A stretch of 64,000 bases of DNA, taken from Jiangella sp. DSM 45060. Its GTDB lineage: Bacteria; Actinomycetota; Actinomycetes; Jiangellales; Jiangellaceae. A program made the position numbers and the translations under genes. Below, one piece after another: positions 1 to 7,860 of the stretch; the first letter of the stretch is position 1; each line of letters begins with the position of its first letter. The notes beneath the pieces are model-generated. The model ran no database searches. It saw only the letters and a list, made by a program, of their open reading frames with translations, and was not told the DNA's origin. The stretch lies in NCBI RefSeq assembly GCF_900105175.1, contig NZ_LT629771.1, forward strand, positions 5,226,501 through 5,290,500, written 5' to 3'.

Positions 1-130
1 GCCCATCGCGAACGTCGTCGACGCCAACTACAGCGTCGTGGTCAAGGCGGCGAAGGCGCTGCTGCCGGCCGCCGACGCGTTCGGCGGCATCCACGCCGAC
101 CTGCGGGCCCGCGCCGCCACCCTCCACTGA
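1..130 (+). CDS. C-terminal end of an unidentified protein (5' truncated)
   Basis: The window opens inside a reading frame whose codons start at base 2 and which ends at TGA 128-130. The visible 42 residues are alanine- and valine-rich and end in RARAATLH. They look like a C-terminal helix of a soluble enzyme, but carry no diagnostic motif. The stop lies 13 bases before the next start, so the gene is probably co-transcribed with the dehydrogenase, nitrilase and deacetylase genes that follow. I do not recognise the family. Confidence 0.6.
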   Translation, partial: PIANVVDANYSVVVKAAKALLPAADAFGGIHADLRARAATLH

Positions 131-143
131 CGAAAGGCCAGCC

Positions 144-902
144 ATGGATCTGCAACTCGACGGCGCTCGCGTCCTCGTCACCGGCGGCACCCGCGGCATC
201 GGCCGGGCCATCGTCGAAGCGTTCCTCGACGAAGGCGCCACGGTCGGCTTCTGTGCCCGCGACGCCGACGCCGTCGGCGCCACGCAGGAGGCGCTGGCCG
301 GCCGCGGCGCCGTCACCGGCAGCGTGGTCGACGTCGGCGACGGCGAGGCGCTCGCCGCCTGGGTCGACGAGTCGGCCACGGCGTTCGGCGGCCTCGACAC
401 CGTGGTGGCGAACGTCAGCGCGCTGGCGATCCCGGACACCGAGGAGAACTGGCAGCTCAGCCTCAACGTCGACGTCATGCACACGGTCCGGCTGGTCCGG
501 GCGGCGCTCCCGCACCTCGAGCGCTCGTCGATGCCGTCGATCATCGCCATCTCCAGCGTGTCCGGCCGCGAGTCCGACTTCGCCTCGGGGCCGTACGGCA
601 CGGCCAAGACCGCCATCCTCGGCTACATCAGCGGGCTGGCCCTGCAGCTGGCCGAGAAGGGCATCCGCGCCAACACGGTGTCGCCGGGCAACACCTACTT
701 CGACGGCGGCGTCTGGGCGATGATCGAGACCGGCAACCCCGACCTCTACCAGACGGCGGTGGGCCTCAACCCGACCGGCCACATGGGCACGCCGCAGGAG
801 ATCGCCGCGCCGGTGGTCTTCCTCGCCAGCCCCGTGGCCGGCCGCATCAGCGGCGCCAACCTCGTGGTCGACGGCGCTCTCACCCGCGGCATCCAGGTGT
901 AA
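144..902 (+). CDS. SDR-family NAD(P)-dependent oxidoreductase
   Basis: A 252-residue classical short-chain dehydrogenase/reductase. The Rossmann cofactor motif TGGTRGIG is at residues 13-20. The catalytic Ser lies in AISSVSG (about 138-140) and the YxxxK pair is Y151/K155. The length is normal for the family and the protein should be cytosolic. It would oxidise or reduce a hydroxyl/keto group on a small substrate, which cannot be read from sequence. The ATG follows GAAAGG. It leads a group with the nitrilase-superfamily hydrolase and the CE4-like deacetylase downstream, which suggests a shared catabolic route for a nitrogen-containing compound (inference). Confidence 0.9.
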   Translation: MDLQLDGARVLVTGGTRGIGRAIVEAFLDEGATVGFCARDADAVGATQEALAGRGAVTGSVVDVGDGEALAAWVDESATAFGGLDTVVANVSALAIPDTEENWQLSLNVDVMHTVRLVRAALPHLERSSMPSIIAISSVSGRESDFASGPYGTAKTAILGYISGLALQLAEKGIRANTVSPGNTYFDGGVWAMIETGNPDLYQTAVGLNPTGHMGTPQEIAAPVVFLASPVAGRISGANLVVDGALTRGIQV

Positions 903-999
903 CCGCGTCGATCGCTGACGCGGTCGTCGGTCATCTGACCGACGCGGCGGCGACGGCGAGCGCGCACGCTGGCCTCCACTCGTCCACGAGGGAGGTCAC

Positions 1000-1875
1000 A
1001 TGGCCAGGAACGTCTCCATCGCCGCGGTCAACTTCGCCGTCCAGCCGGTCGACGGCTTCGGCGGGTTCGCCGCCCACGCCGAACGGCTCCTCGCCGGCTG
1101 CCGGGGCGCCGACCTGGTGGTCTACCCGGAGCTGTTCACCGTCGAGCTGTTCACGACGCTGCCGGGGTGGCAGGACCTGCCGATCGCCGAGCTGACCCGC
1201 ATCGACCGCTACACCGACGACTACCTGGAGCTGTTCACGCGGCTGGCGCGCCGGAGCGGCCAGCACATCGTCGCCGGGTCGCACCTGATGGCCGACGGCG
1301 ACCGCTTCCTCAACGTCGCCCACCTGTTCACGCCCGACGGCGACATCGTCAAGCACGCCAAGACGCACATCTTCCCGGCCGAGGCCGACTGGCACACGTC
1401 CGAGGGCGACGTCATGGAGGCCTTCGACCTGCCGTTCGCCCGGGTCGGCTTCAACGTCTGCTACGAGGCCGAGATCCCGGAGTGCGCGGCGACCCTGGCC
1501 GAGCAGGGCGCCGAGATCATCCTCAGCCCGTCGTACACGTTCACCGAGCACGGCTTCTGGCGGGTGCGCCACTGCGCCCAGGCGCGCGCCGTCGAGAACC
1601 AGGTGTATGTCGTGCACTGCAGCACCGGCGGGGCGCCGGGCGCGCCGCTGCCGCTGGGCTGGGCGCAGAGCTCGATCCTCAGCCCCTGCGACGCGATCTT
1701 CTCGCCGAAGGGGATCGTCGCCGAGGCGACCGCGAACACCGAGGCGGTGGTCCGCGGCATCGTCGATCTCGACCTGCTGGCGATCAACCGCGAGACCGGC
1801 GCCGCACCCACCTACCGCGACCGCCGCCGCCGGGCCGACCTCTACAAGTCCTGGCCGTCGCACGTCGCACTCTGA
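1000..1875 (+). CDS. Carbon-nitrogen hydrolase (nitrilase superfamily amidohydrolase)
   Basis: This 291-residue protein shows the nitrilase-superfamily catalytic triad: Glu44 in VYPELF, Lys121 in HAKTHIFP and Cys154 in NVCYEAEIPE. The family hydrolyses amides, carbamoyl compounds or nitriles; with this Cys context an amidase or N-carbamoyl hydrolase is likelier than a true nitrilase. GAGGGAGGTCAC precedes the ATG. It sits between an SDR and a PuuE/PgdA-like deacetylase, and upstream of a regulator with an AmiC-like sensor domain, so an aliphatic amide or ureide substrate is plausible. The exact substrate is unknown. Confidence 0.9.
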   Translation: MARNVSIAAVNFAVQPVDGFGGFAAHAERLLAGCRGADLVVYPELFTVELFTTLPGWQDLPIAELTRIDRYTDDYLELFTRLARRSGQHIVAGSHLMADGDRFLNVAHLFTPDGDIVKHAKTHIFPAEADWHTSEGDVMEAFDLPFARVGFNVCYEAEIPECAATLAEQGAEIILSPSYTFTEHGFWRVRHCAQARAVENQVYVVHCSTGGAPGAPLPLGWAQSSILSPCDAIFSPKGIVAEATANTEAVVRGIVDLDLLAINRETGAAPTYRDRRRRADLYKSWPSHVAL

Positions 1876-1891
1876 CCAGAAGGAGACATCG

Positions 1892-2821
1892 ATGGGACAC
1901 CTCCAGCTGCCCGAGGGCAAGAAGATCGCCGTCAACCTCGGCACCGACTTCGACGCCCAGTGCCTGTGGCTCGGCGCGTTCAACCGCACCAGCCCGTCGT
2001 TCATGTCGCGCGGCGAGTTCGGCGCCGAGGTCGGCGTGCCACGGCTGCTCGAGCTGTACGAGCGCTACGGCGTGAAGTCGACCTGGTTCACGCCGGGCCA
2101 CTCCGTCGACACCTTCCCGCAGTGGTGCAAGAAGATCCTCGACGGCGGCCACGAGTTCGGCCACCACGGCTACTACCACGAGATCCCGCCGGCCATCAGC
2201 CGCGACACCGAGCGCCGGCTGGTCGACCTCGCGTTCGAGTCGTTCAAGCGGGTCCTCGGCGTCCGCCCGACGGGGTACCGCTCGCCCTACTGGGACTACA
2301 GCGAGAACACGCTGGACATCATCGAGGAGTCCGGCTTCACCTACGACAGCAGCCTGATGGCCCGCGACCTGGTGCCGTACCACCCGCAGCGCTGGCAGGT
2401 GAACTGGGAACAGGGCAACGTCGCCGGTAAGGCCAGCCACGTGCTGGAGATCCCGGTGAACTGGTACCTCGACGACTTCCCGCCGCTGGCCTACACCGGG
2501 ACGTCGACGGGCATGCAGGACACCGAGTCGATCTTCCGGCGCTGGCGCGACATCTTCGACTACGCCTACGAGCGGGTCGAGAACCCGGTCTACGCCACCT
2601 GCGTACACCCGCAGATCGTCGGGCAGGCGCACCACATGCTCTGGTACGAGCGGCTCATCGAGCACATCTCGTCGAAGGACGGGGTCTGGTTCGCCACGCT
2701 CGACGAGATCGCCGCCGTCTGGGTCGACGACGAGGACGACCACGCGCGCATGGCGCTGCCCGACGTGCGCGGTACCCAGCCGCCGCCGGCCGACTCCAGC
2801 TGGGCCGCCGGGGCGGCCTGA
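1892..2821 (+). CDS. Polysaccharide deacetylase-fold (CE4/PuuE/HpPgdA-like) hydrolase
   Basis: A 309-residue NodB-homology protein. The metal-site motifs are TDFDAQ (Asp19/Asp21) and GHHGYYH (His92/His96), followed by YRSPYWD. The long GHSVDTFP and WYERLIEHI segments resemble the HpPgdA/PuuE/cyclic-imidase branch rather than secreted chitin deacetylases. There is no signal peptide, so it acts in the cytosol, probably on a cyclic imide, ureide or N-acyl compound. The reading frame is open far upstream, but the ATG at 1892 follows AGGAGA at ideal spacing and the family begins here. Only 16 bases separate it from the nitrilase gene. Confidence 0.85.
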   Translation: MGHLQLPEGKKIAVNLGTDFDAQCLWLGAFNRTSPSFMSRGEFGAEVGVPRLLELYERYGVKSTWFTPGHSVDTFPQWCKKILDGGHEFGHHGYYHEIPPAISRDTERRLVDLAFESFKRVLGVRPTGYRSPYWDYSENTLDIIEESGFTYDSSLMARDLVPYHPQRWQVNWEQGNVAGKASHVLEIPVNWYLDDFPPLAYTGTSTGMQDTESIFRRWRDIFDYAYERVENPVYATCVHPQIVGQAHHMLWYERLIEHISSKDGVWFATLDEIAAVWVDDEDDHARMALPDVRGTQPPPADSSWAAGAA

Positions 2822-2838
2822 ACCGCGCCGGCCCGGCC

Positions 2839-2844
2839 TATCAT
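2839..2844 (+). promoter_or_regulatory. Leaderless -10 element (TATCAT)
   Basis: TATCAT fits TANNNT and ends six bases before the ATG of the LuxR/PBP regulator at 2851. No Shine-Dalgarno sequence is present there. This is the usual layout of an actinobacterial leaderless transcript. Confidence 0.5.
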
Positions 2845-2850
2845 CCGACC

Positions 2851-4626
2851 ATGGCACGCGTCTTCGGCGCACCCGCCGACGCGACCCGCTGGGCCTGCGT
2901 CGACGATCGCGACGTGCTCAGCAGCGCGCCGCGCGGCTGGCCGGACGCCGACCCCGCGCTGCTGACGTACGTGCACGCCGCGGCGGCGGCCGGCGAGCCG
3001 GCGGCGTTCCTGTGGAGCGGCGGGCCGGGCCGGGTGGTGGCGGTCGGCGTCACCCCGGTCTGGTCCGCCGGCCCGCGCTCGGTCGCCGAGGTGACCGCCG
3101 AGGCCGTGCCCGCGCCGTACGGCCTCACCTGGCGGGAGCTGCAGGTGCTGACACTGGTCGCGGGCGGCCTGACGAACACCGAGATCGCGGCGCGGCTGCG
3201 CACGGCCCGCCGGACGGTGGCCACGCACGTCGAGCGGCTGCTCACCAAGCTCGAGGTGCCGACCCGCACGGCCGCGGCGTCGACGGCGGTCGACGCCCGG
3301 CTGCTGGTGCTGCCCATCCCCGGCGGCGCCGGCGGCCTGGCGGCCATCGGCGTGCAGCGGCTCGAGGCGGCGGTGTCACGGCGGACGACGGCGGCGGCAC
3401 CGGCGCCGGCCCGGCCGGGGCCGAGACCGGTGCGCAAGCACCCGATCGTCATCGGCGGCGTGTACCCCGCCGAGGGCCGGCTGTCCGCCGACGGCCAGGG
3501 CCGGCGGCGGGCGGCGGAGCTGGCCGTCGGCGAGGTGAACGCCCACGGCGGCGTCGACGGGCACGAACTGGTGCACGTCGCCGTCGAGGCCGACCTCGCC
3601 GACCTCACGTCGCTCGCCGGGGGCATCGACGACCTCGTCGGACGCGGCGTCGACGCCGTGACGCTGGGCTACACGCTGGCCCGGCACGACTTCGCCGGTG
3701 TGTTCGCCTCGGCCGCGGACCACGGCTGCCCGGTCCTGCACTCGGCGACGTCGCAGAGCGCGCAGTCGCTGGTGCTCGAGGAGCCGGTGCGCTTCGGCAA
3801 CGTCTTCCAGGTGTGCGCCCCCGAGAGCCGCTACGGCGTCGGGTTCGTGCGGGCGTTGCGTGGCTTCGAGGGGTCCGGGTCATGGCGGCCGCACCGCCGC
3901 GAGCTGCTCGTCGTCGACTCCACCGACCCGCACCTGACCACGTTCACCGCGCAGGCGCACGAGGCCGCCGAGCGGGCCGGCTGGCGGGTCGAGGTCGAGC
4001 GGGTCGACTTCCTGCGGCCCGGCTGGCGGCGGGTCCTCGACGTCATCGGCCAGCGCGACCCGGCCGCCGTCATGGTCGCCACGTGGGTCGAGCCGAGCCT
4101 GCTCGACTTCCTGCGCCGGTTCAGGGCCACCGGGTCCCGGGCGCTGGTCTACGCCATCTACGCGCCGTCGGTGCCGGGATTCCTCGGGCGGGCCGGCGCG
4201 CTGGCCGAGGGGTTGTCCTGGGCGACGGTCATCGGCACCTACCAGGACGGCCTGGCCGGGCGGTTCGCGCACGAGTTCGCCGGCGCGCACCACAGCGACC
4301 CGGGCCGCTCCGGCGCCGGCATCCACTACGACATGGTCCATCTGCTGACGCAGGCCTGGCGGCAGGTCGCCAACCCGCACGACACCGCCGCCGTCAACCA
4401 GCAGCTGCGCACCCTGGTGTACCGCGGGGTCAGCGGCGCCTACTGGTTCGGCAGCCCCGGCCAGTCGGCGCTGACCTACCCCGACGACACCGCCGACCCG
4501 TCCATCGCGCAGGCGCACCTGGTGCACCAGGTGCAGGACGGCCGGCACGTCATCGTGGCGCCGTCGCCGTACGCACAGGGCACGTTCCGCCCGCCGCTCA
4601 GTCCGTCCGGTGCCGCAGCACGCTGA
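2851..4626 (+). CDS. One-component regulator: LuxR HTH fused to AmiC-like periplasmic-binding-protein domain
   Basis: A 591-residue protein without signal peptide or membrane segment. Residues 1-88 are an uncharacterised N-terminal region. Residues 91-150 form a GerE/LuxR helix-turn-helix (TWRELQVLTLVAGG, NTEIAARL, RTVATHVERLL). After a Pro/Ala linker (182-195), residues 198-585 are a type I periplasmic-binding fold of the Peripla_BP_6 (AmiC/UrtA) kind, opening PIVIGGVYPAEG and AAELAVGEVNAHGG. Such domains bind amides, ureas or amino acids outside the cell in transporters, or inside it in AmiC. Here the sensor is joined to the DNA-binding head, so ligand binding probably controls transcription directly (inference). 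The adjacent nitrilase/deacetylase genes are the obvious targets. Confidence 0.85.
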   Translation: MARVFGAPADATRWACVDDRDVLSSAPRGWPDADPALLTYVHAAAAAGEPAAFLWSGGPGRVVAVGVTPVWSAGPRSVAEVTAEAVPAPYGLTWRELQVLTLVAGGLTNTEIAARLRTARRTVATHVERLLTKLEVPTRTAAASTAVDARLLVLPIPGGAGGLAAIGVQRLEAAVSRRTTAAAPAPARPGPRPVRKHPIVIGGVYPAEGRLSADGQGRRRAAELAVGEVNAHGGVDGHELVHVAVEADLADLTSLAGGIDDLVGRGVDAVTLGYTLARHDFAGVFASAADHGCPVLHSATSQSAQSLVLEEPVRFGNVFQVCAPESRYGVGFVRALRGFEGSGSWRPHRRELLVVDSTDPHLTTFTAQAHEAAERAGWRVEVERVDFLRPGWRRVLDVIGQRDPAAVMVATWVEPSLLDFLRRFRATGSRALVYAIYAPSVPGFLGRAGALAEGLSWATVIGTYQDGLAGRFAHEFAGAHHSDPGRSGAGIHYDMVHLLTQAWRQVANPHDTAAVNQQLRTLVYRGVSGAYWFGSPGQSALTYPDDTADPSIAQAHLVHQVQDGRHVIVAPSPYAQGTFRPPLSPSGAAAR

Positions 4627-5188
4627 CGGCGAAGTCGGCGTCGTCGTGCCACGCGCGCAGGTCCCAGGTGGCGAAGCGGTGCTCCAGCCGCAGCCCGGCG
4701 TCGTCGACGTAGCGGTCGAAGTCAGCCAGGGCGAGGTGCCGGTTGGTGTGGAAGCCGGCCACCACGAAGCCGTCCGGCACGACGTGCGCGCCGACCCGCC
4801 GCAGCACCTCGGTCTCCGTCCCCGGCGCGACGAACACCATGACGTTGCCGGCCAGGACGGCGCCGTCGAAGGTCTCGCCGAGGTCGAGCTCGGAGAGGTC
4901 GCCGACGAGGTAGCGCGGACCCGGATAGTCGGTCCGCGCCGCCTCGATCAGCGCGGGGTCGACGTCGACGCCGACGACGGTGTGGCCGCGTTCGTGCAGG
5001 GCGGCGGAGATGCGCCCGGTGCCGCTGCCGGCGTCGAGGACCCGCGCGCCGCGCGGCAGCATGGCGTCGACCAGCCGCGCCTCACCGGCGAGGTCGGCGC
5101 CGTCGGCCGCGAGCTTGCGGAACCGCTCGATGTACCACTGCGAGTGGCCCTCTTTGGTCTCGGACAACCAGCGCGTCGGCTTCGCCAC
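4598..5188 (-). CDS. Class I SAM-dependent methyltransferase
   Basis: A 196-residue protein with motif I VLDAGSGTGR (about residues 50-59), the acidic motif GVDVDP and motif IV-like FDGAVLAGNVMVF. It has the Methyltransf_25/11 fold and is cytosolic; the substrate is unknown. The start is GTG. Its 3' end overlaps the 3' end of the convergent LuxR/PBP gene by 29 bases. The start lies only 12 bases after the sialidase-like gene, so it may be the last member of that long - strand operon. Confidence 0.85.
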   Translation of the reverse strand: MAKPTRWLSETKEGHSQWYIERFRKLAADGADLAGEARLVDAMLPRGARVLDAGSGTGRISAALHERGHTVVGVDVDPALIEAARTDYPGPRYLVGDLSELDLGETFDGAVLAGNVMVFVAPGTETEVLRRVGAHVVPDGFVVAGFHTNRHLALADFDRYVDDAGLRLEHRFATWDLRAWHDDADFAVSVLRHRTD

Positions 5189-5200
5189 CCCACCATCACA

Positions 5201-6835
5201 TCACGCGAGCACCAGCCCGATGAGGTCGGGACTGAACCGGACGCCGCTGGAGTCGACCTGCTTGTCGACGACGGTGAAGCGGACGGTGTGCCGGCCGCGG
5301 CCGAGCGCGACCCGGCCGACCCGCTCGGTCCGGAACGACCGCACCGACACCGTCGACGTGTCGATCGGGCCGCCCAGCCGCGTACCGTCGACGTCGATGA
5401 CGACGACGCCGGCGTTGGACTGGTGCCGGAACCGCGCGTACAGGTCGTACTGGCCGCCGCGGGTGATCTCGAGCGTCGCCTCGAGGTACTGGCCGTAGTC
5501 GGTGGCGCGCACCTCCAGGACGTTGCCGCCGCTGGCCGCCTGGTCGGCCGTCCGGACCACCGTGAGGCCGGGCGACGTCGTCGCGGGCAGGTCCTCGACC
5601 TCGAACGAGAGCCGCGTCGCCGGGCCGCGCCGGCCGGTGTCGGCGCCACCGGTCAGCCAGGCGAGGTCGAACGTCGCGAACACGATGTCGCGCGAGAAGC
5701 TGGTCGTCACACCGGGGACGTGTTCGCGCCCGTACAGCACGCCGATGCGCCCGTCCGGCAGCGCGACGGTGTCGGAGTACGACGCCGGGCCCTCGGTCAG
5801 GACCCGGCTGTACGGCCAGCTCATTCCCTCGTCGTAGGAGATCGAGACGGTCATGTTCCGCCGGGTCGGCGAGTCGGTGCGCGAGAACACGATGCGGCTG
5901 TCCTCCCGCTCCCCCAGCCCGGTGAGCCGGACGATGCCGGTGTCGATCGCGTTGACCGGCCGGGCCGCCGCGTCCAGCACCGGCGGCGACCACGTGGCGC
6001 CGCGGTCGGTGCTGACGGAGACGATGCGCGGATGCGTGCCGCCGGACGCGTACCGGCCGAGCACCACCACGGCGCCGTCCGGCCGCTCGATCAGCCGCGC
6101 CTCGTTCAGCGGGTAGGCGCCGTCCAGCGGGACGCCGCCGCCGGCCTGCCAGCTGGCGCCGCCGTCGTCGCTGTGGATGACGGTGACGCCGTAGCGCCGC
6201 TCGGCGACCGGGAACGCGATGGCGCGGCGGTGCCAGACCTGCAGCATCAGCCGGCCGTCGGCGAGCTGCAGACCATGACCGGGGCCGGGCATGTGCAGCG
6301 TCTGGCCGTTGGGGTCGCCGTCGAACAGCTGCGTGAGCTCCTCCGGCGACGACCACGTCTCGCCGTCGTCGTCGCTGGTCACGACGTAGAGGCGCGAGCT
6401 GTCCGGTGAGCCGCCGGTGTTGCCCGCGTCGCGGAAGCACTCGGCGTGGAACAGGAAGATGCGCCCGGACTCACGGTCGACCAGCGGCGTCGGGTTGATG
6501 AAGGACTGGACGCCGTCGGAGCGGCGCACGTAGCGCAGCGGCTCCCAGGTGCGCCCGCCGTCGCGGCTGCGGCGGACGGCGAGGTGGTGCGGGTCGGCGT
6601 CGTGCGGGGTGATGCGGGCCTCGGCGAAGGCCAGCACGGAGCCCGCCACCGTCGTCGTCAGGCCGAAGACGTGGAAGACGGACAGGCCGTCATCGCCGGC
6701 TTGGAACACCAGCGACTCCTGGAAGTCGCCCTCGGCGGAGCCGGTGGCGGCGAACGACGGCGCGGCCGAGGCCAGCACTCCGGCGGCGGCGGTGCCGAGG
6801 ACGAGGGTGCGACGGCTGATCGAGGTGCGTTCCAT
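5201..6835 (-). CDS. Tat-exported sialidase-like (BNR-repeat) glycoside hydrolase
   Basis: A 544-residue protein. The N-terminus SRRTLVLGTAAAGVLASAAPSFA is a twin-arginine signal. Five Asp-box (BNR) repeats, SRDGGRTW, SDDDGETW, SDDGGASW, STDRGATW and SYDEGMSW, mark a six-bladed sialidase propeller. Residues from about 415 form a beta-rich, galactose-binding-like C-terminal domain. Sialidases or related exo-hydrolases release terminal sugars outside the cell. The frame is open upstream, but ATG 6835 follows AAGGAG and starts the Tat signal. It is the last transport/catabolism gene of the LacI-led operon, separated from the aldolase gene by a long inverted repeat. True sialic-acid specificity is not shown. 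Confidence 0.85.
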   Translation of the reverse strand: MERTSISRRTLVLGTAAAGVLASAAPSFAATGSAEGDFQESLVFQAGDDGLSVFHVFGLTTTVAGSVLAFAEARITPHDADPHHLAVRRSRDGGRTWEPLRYVRRSDGVQSFINPTPLVDRESGRIFLFHAECFRDAGNTGGSPDSSRLYVVTSDDDGETWSSPEELTQLFDGDPNGQTLHMPGPGHGLQLADGRLMLQVWHRRAIAFPVAERRYGVTVIHSDDGGASWQAGGGVPLDGAYPLNEARLIERPDGAVVVLGRYASGGTHPRIVSVSTDRGATWSPPVLDAAARPVNAIDTGIVRLTGLGEREDSRIVFSRTDSPTRRNMTVSISYDEGMSWPYSRVLTEGPASYSDTVALPDGRIGVLYGREHVPGVTTSFSRDIVFATFDLAWLTGGADTGRRGPATRLSFEVEDLPATTSPGLTVVRTADQAASGGNVLEVRATDYGQYLEATLEITRGGQYDLYARFRHQSNAGVVVIDVDGTRLGGPIDTSTVSVRSFRTERVGRVALGRGRHTVRFTVVDKQVDSSGVRFSPDLIGLVLA

Positions 6836-6868
6836 GGCGGGCTCCTTGTTCGGTCGAGTCGCCCCGGC

Positions 6869-6937
6869 CCGCTTTGCAATGAGCACCACTACGCATCGGC
6901 CGCGCAGTGATACGTCGTGGTGCTCATTGCAAAGCGG
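6869..6937. repeat. Perfect 21-bp inverted repeat between aldolase and sialidase genes
   Basis: The arm 6869-6889 (core CGCTTTGCAATGAGCACCAC) is repeated exactly inverted at 6917-6937, with a 27-base spacer that can pair partly (ACG and ATC). As RNA it forms a very stable hairpin directly after the aldolase stop and 34 bases before the sialidase start. No U-tract follows. It could be an mRNA processing/attenuation hairpin or a double operator. Confidence 0.85.
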
Positions 6938-6942
6938 CGGGA

Positions 6943-7860
6943 TCAGCGGGGGGCGATGAGGTGGGCGTCGAGCGGGCGGAGCAGGTCCAGCAGGGCGGCC
7001 CGTTCGTCCGGGGTGACCGGCACGAACGGCGCGGCGACGTGCGGCGGGCAGAGCCCGCGGGACTCGAGGACGGCCTTGACGGCGGGGACGCCGCGCCGGA
7101 CCGTGTGCAGCGCGACCACGCGGTCGGCGGTCTCCTGGGCGGCGTCGGCCGCGGCCGTCCGCCCGGACCGGAAGGCGTCGTACAGCTCGACGCACAGCAC
7201 CGGCGCGAGGTTGGCGATGCCCGGCACGATGCCGTCGGCGCCCGCCTCGAGTCCGGCGACCAGCTGCGTCTCCGAGCCCTGGCTGACCCCGACGTCGGGG
7301 CGGCGGCGGGCCGCGGCAACCACGCGGCCGAGCAGCGCGAGGTCGCCGGAGCTGTCCTTGATGCCCACGACGTGCGGCATCGCCAGCACCTCGTCCAGCA
7401 CGGCGGGCGTCATCGGCACGCTGTAGCTCGGCACGTTGTACGCGACCACCGGCACGCCCAGCCCGGCGAACGCGGCGAAGTGCGCGACCACCTCGTCGTC
7501 GCGGTGCCGGTAGTAGATCGGCGGGCTGACGACGAGGGCGTCCGGCTCGGCCAGGCGGACGGCGGCGGCCCGCTCCAGCGCCTCGGCGGTGCCGGCGGCC
7601 GTGACGTTGGCCAGCACCGGGCCGTCGCCGGTCAGCTCCCGCCAGCGGGCCGCGACCCCGGCCGCGAACTCCGTCAGCGCCGACGTGGGCAGCAGCGGCC
7701 CCTCGCCGTTGCTGCCGAACAGCATGAGGCTGCGCGCACCGGCCTGCGCCAGCGCGTCGAGCAGGCCGTACGCGGCGGCGGCGGACGGCTCGCCCGGCGC
7801 GCTCATGGGCGTCACCAGCGGCACCATCACCCCGCTGAGCAGGGCGCGACCATCAGTCAT
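6943..7860 (-). CDS. DHDPS/N-acetylneuraminate-lyase family aldolase
   Basis: A 305-residue TIM barrel of the DapA/NanA family. It shows the carboxylate-binding motif FGSNGEG (49-54 region), Tyr141 in YNVPSY and the Schiff-base Lys168 in GIKDSSGD. Enzymes of this class split or form 2-keto acids (N-acetylneuraminate, 2-keto-3-deoxy sugar acids, dihydrodipicolinate). The operon contains a sialidase-like protein, a glycoside hydrolase and a sugar-type regulator, so a catabolic aldolase role is more likely than lysine synthesis. ATG 7860 overlaps the stop of the upstream FAD gene by one base (TGATG), indicating coupled translation. Confidence 0.88.
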   Translation of the reverse strand: MTDGRALLSGVMVPLVTPMSAPGEPSAAAAYGLLDALAQAGARSLMLFGSNGEGPLLPTSALTEFAAGVAARWRELTGDGPVLANVTAAGTAEALERAAAVRLAEPDALVVSPPIYYRHRDDEVVAHFAAFAGLGVPVVAYNVPSYSVPMTPAVLDEVLAMPHVVGIKDSSGDLALLGRVVAAARRRPDVGVSQGSETQLVAGLEAGADGIVPGIANLAPVLCVELYDAFRSGRTAAADAAQETADRVVALHTVRRGVPAVKAVLESRGLCPPHVAAPFVPVTPDERAALLDLLRPLDAHLIAPR

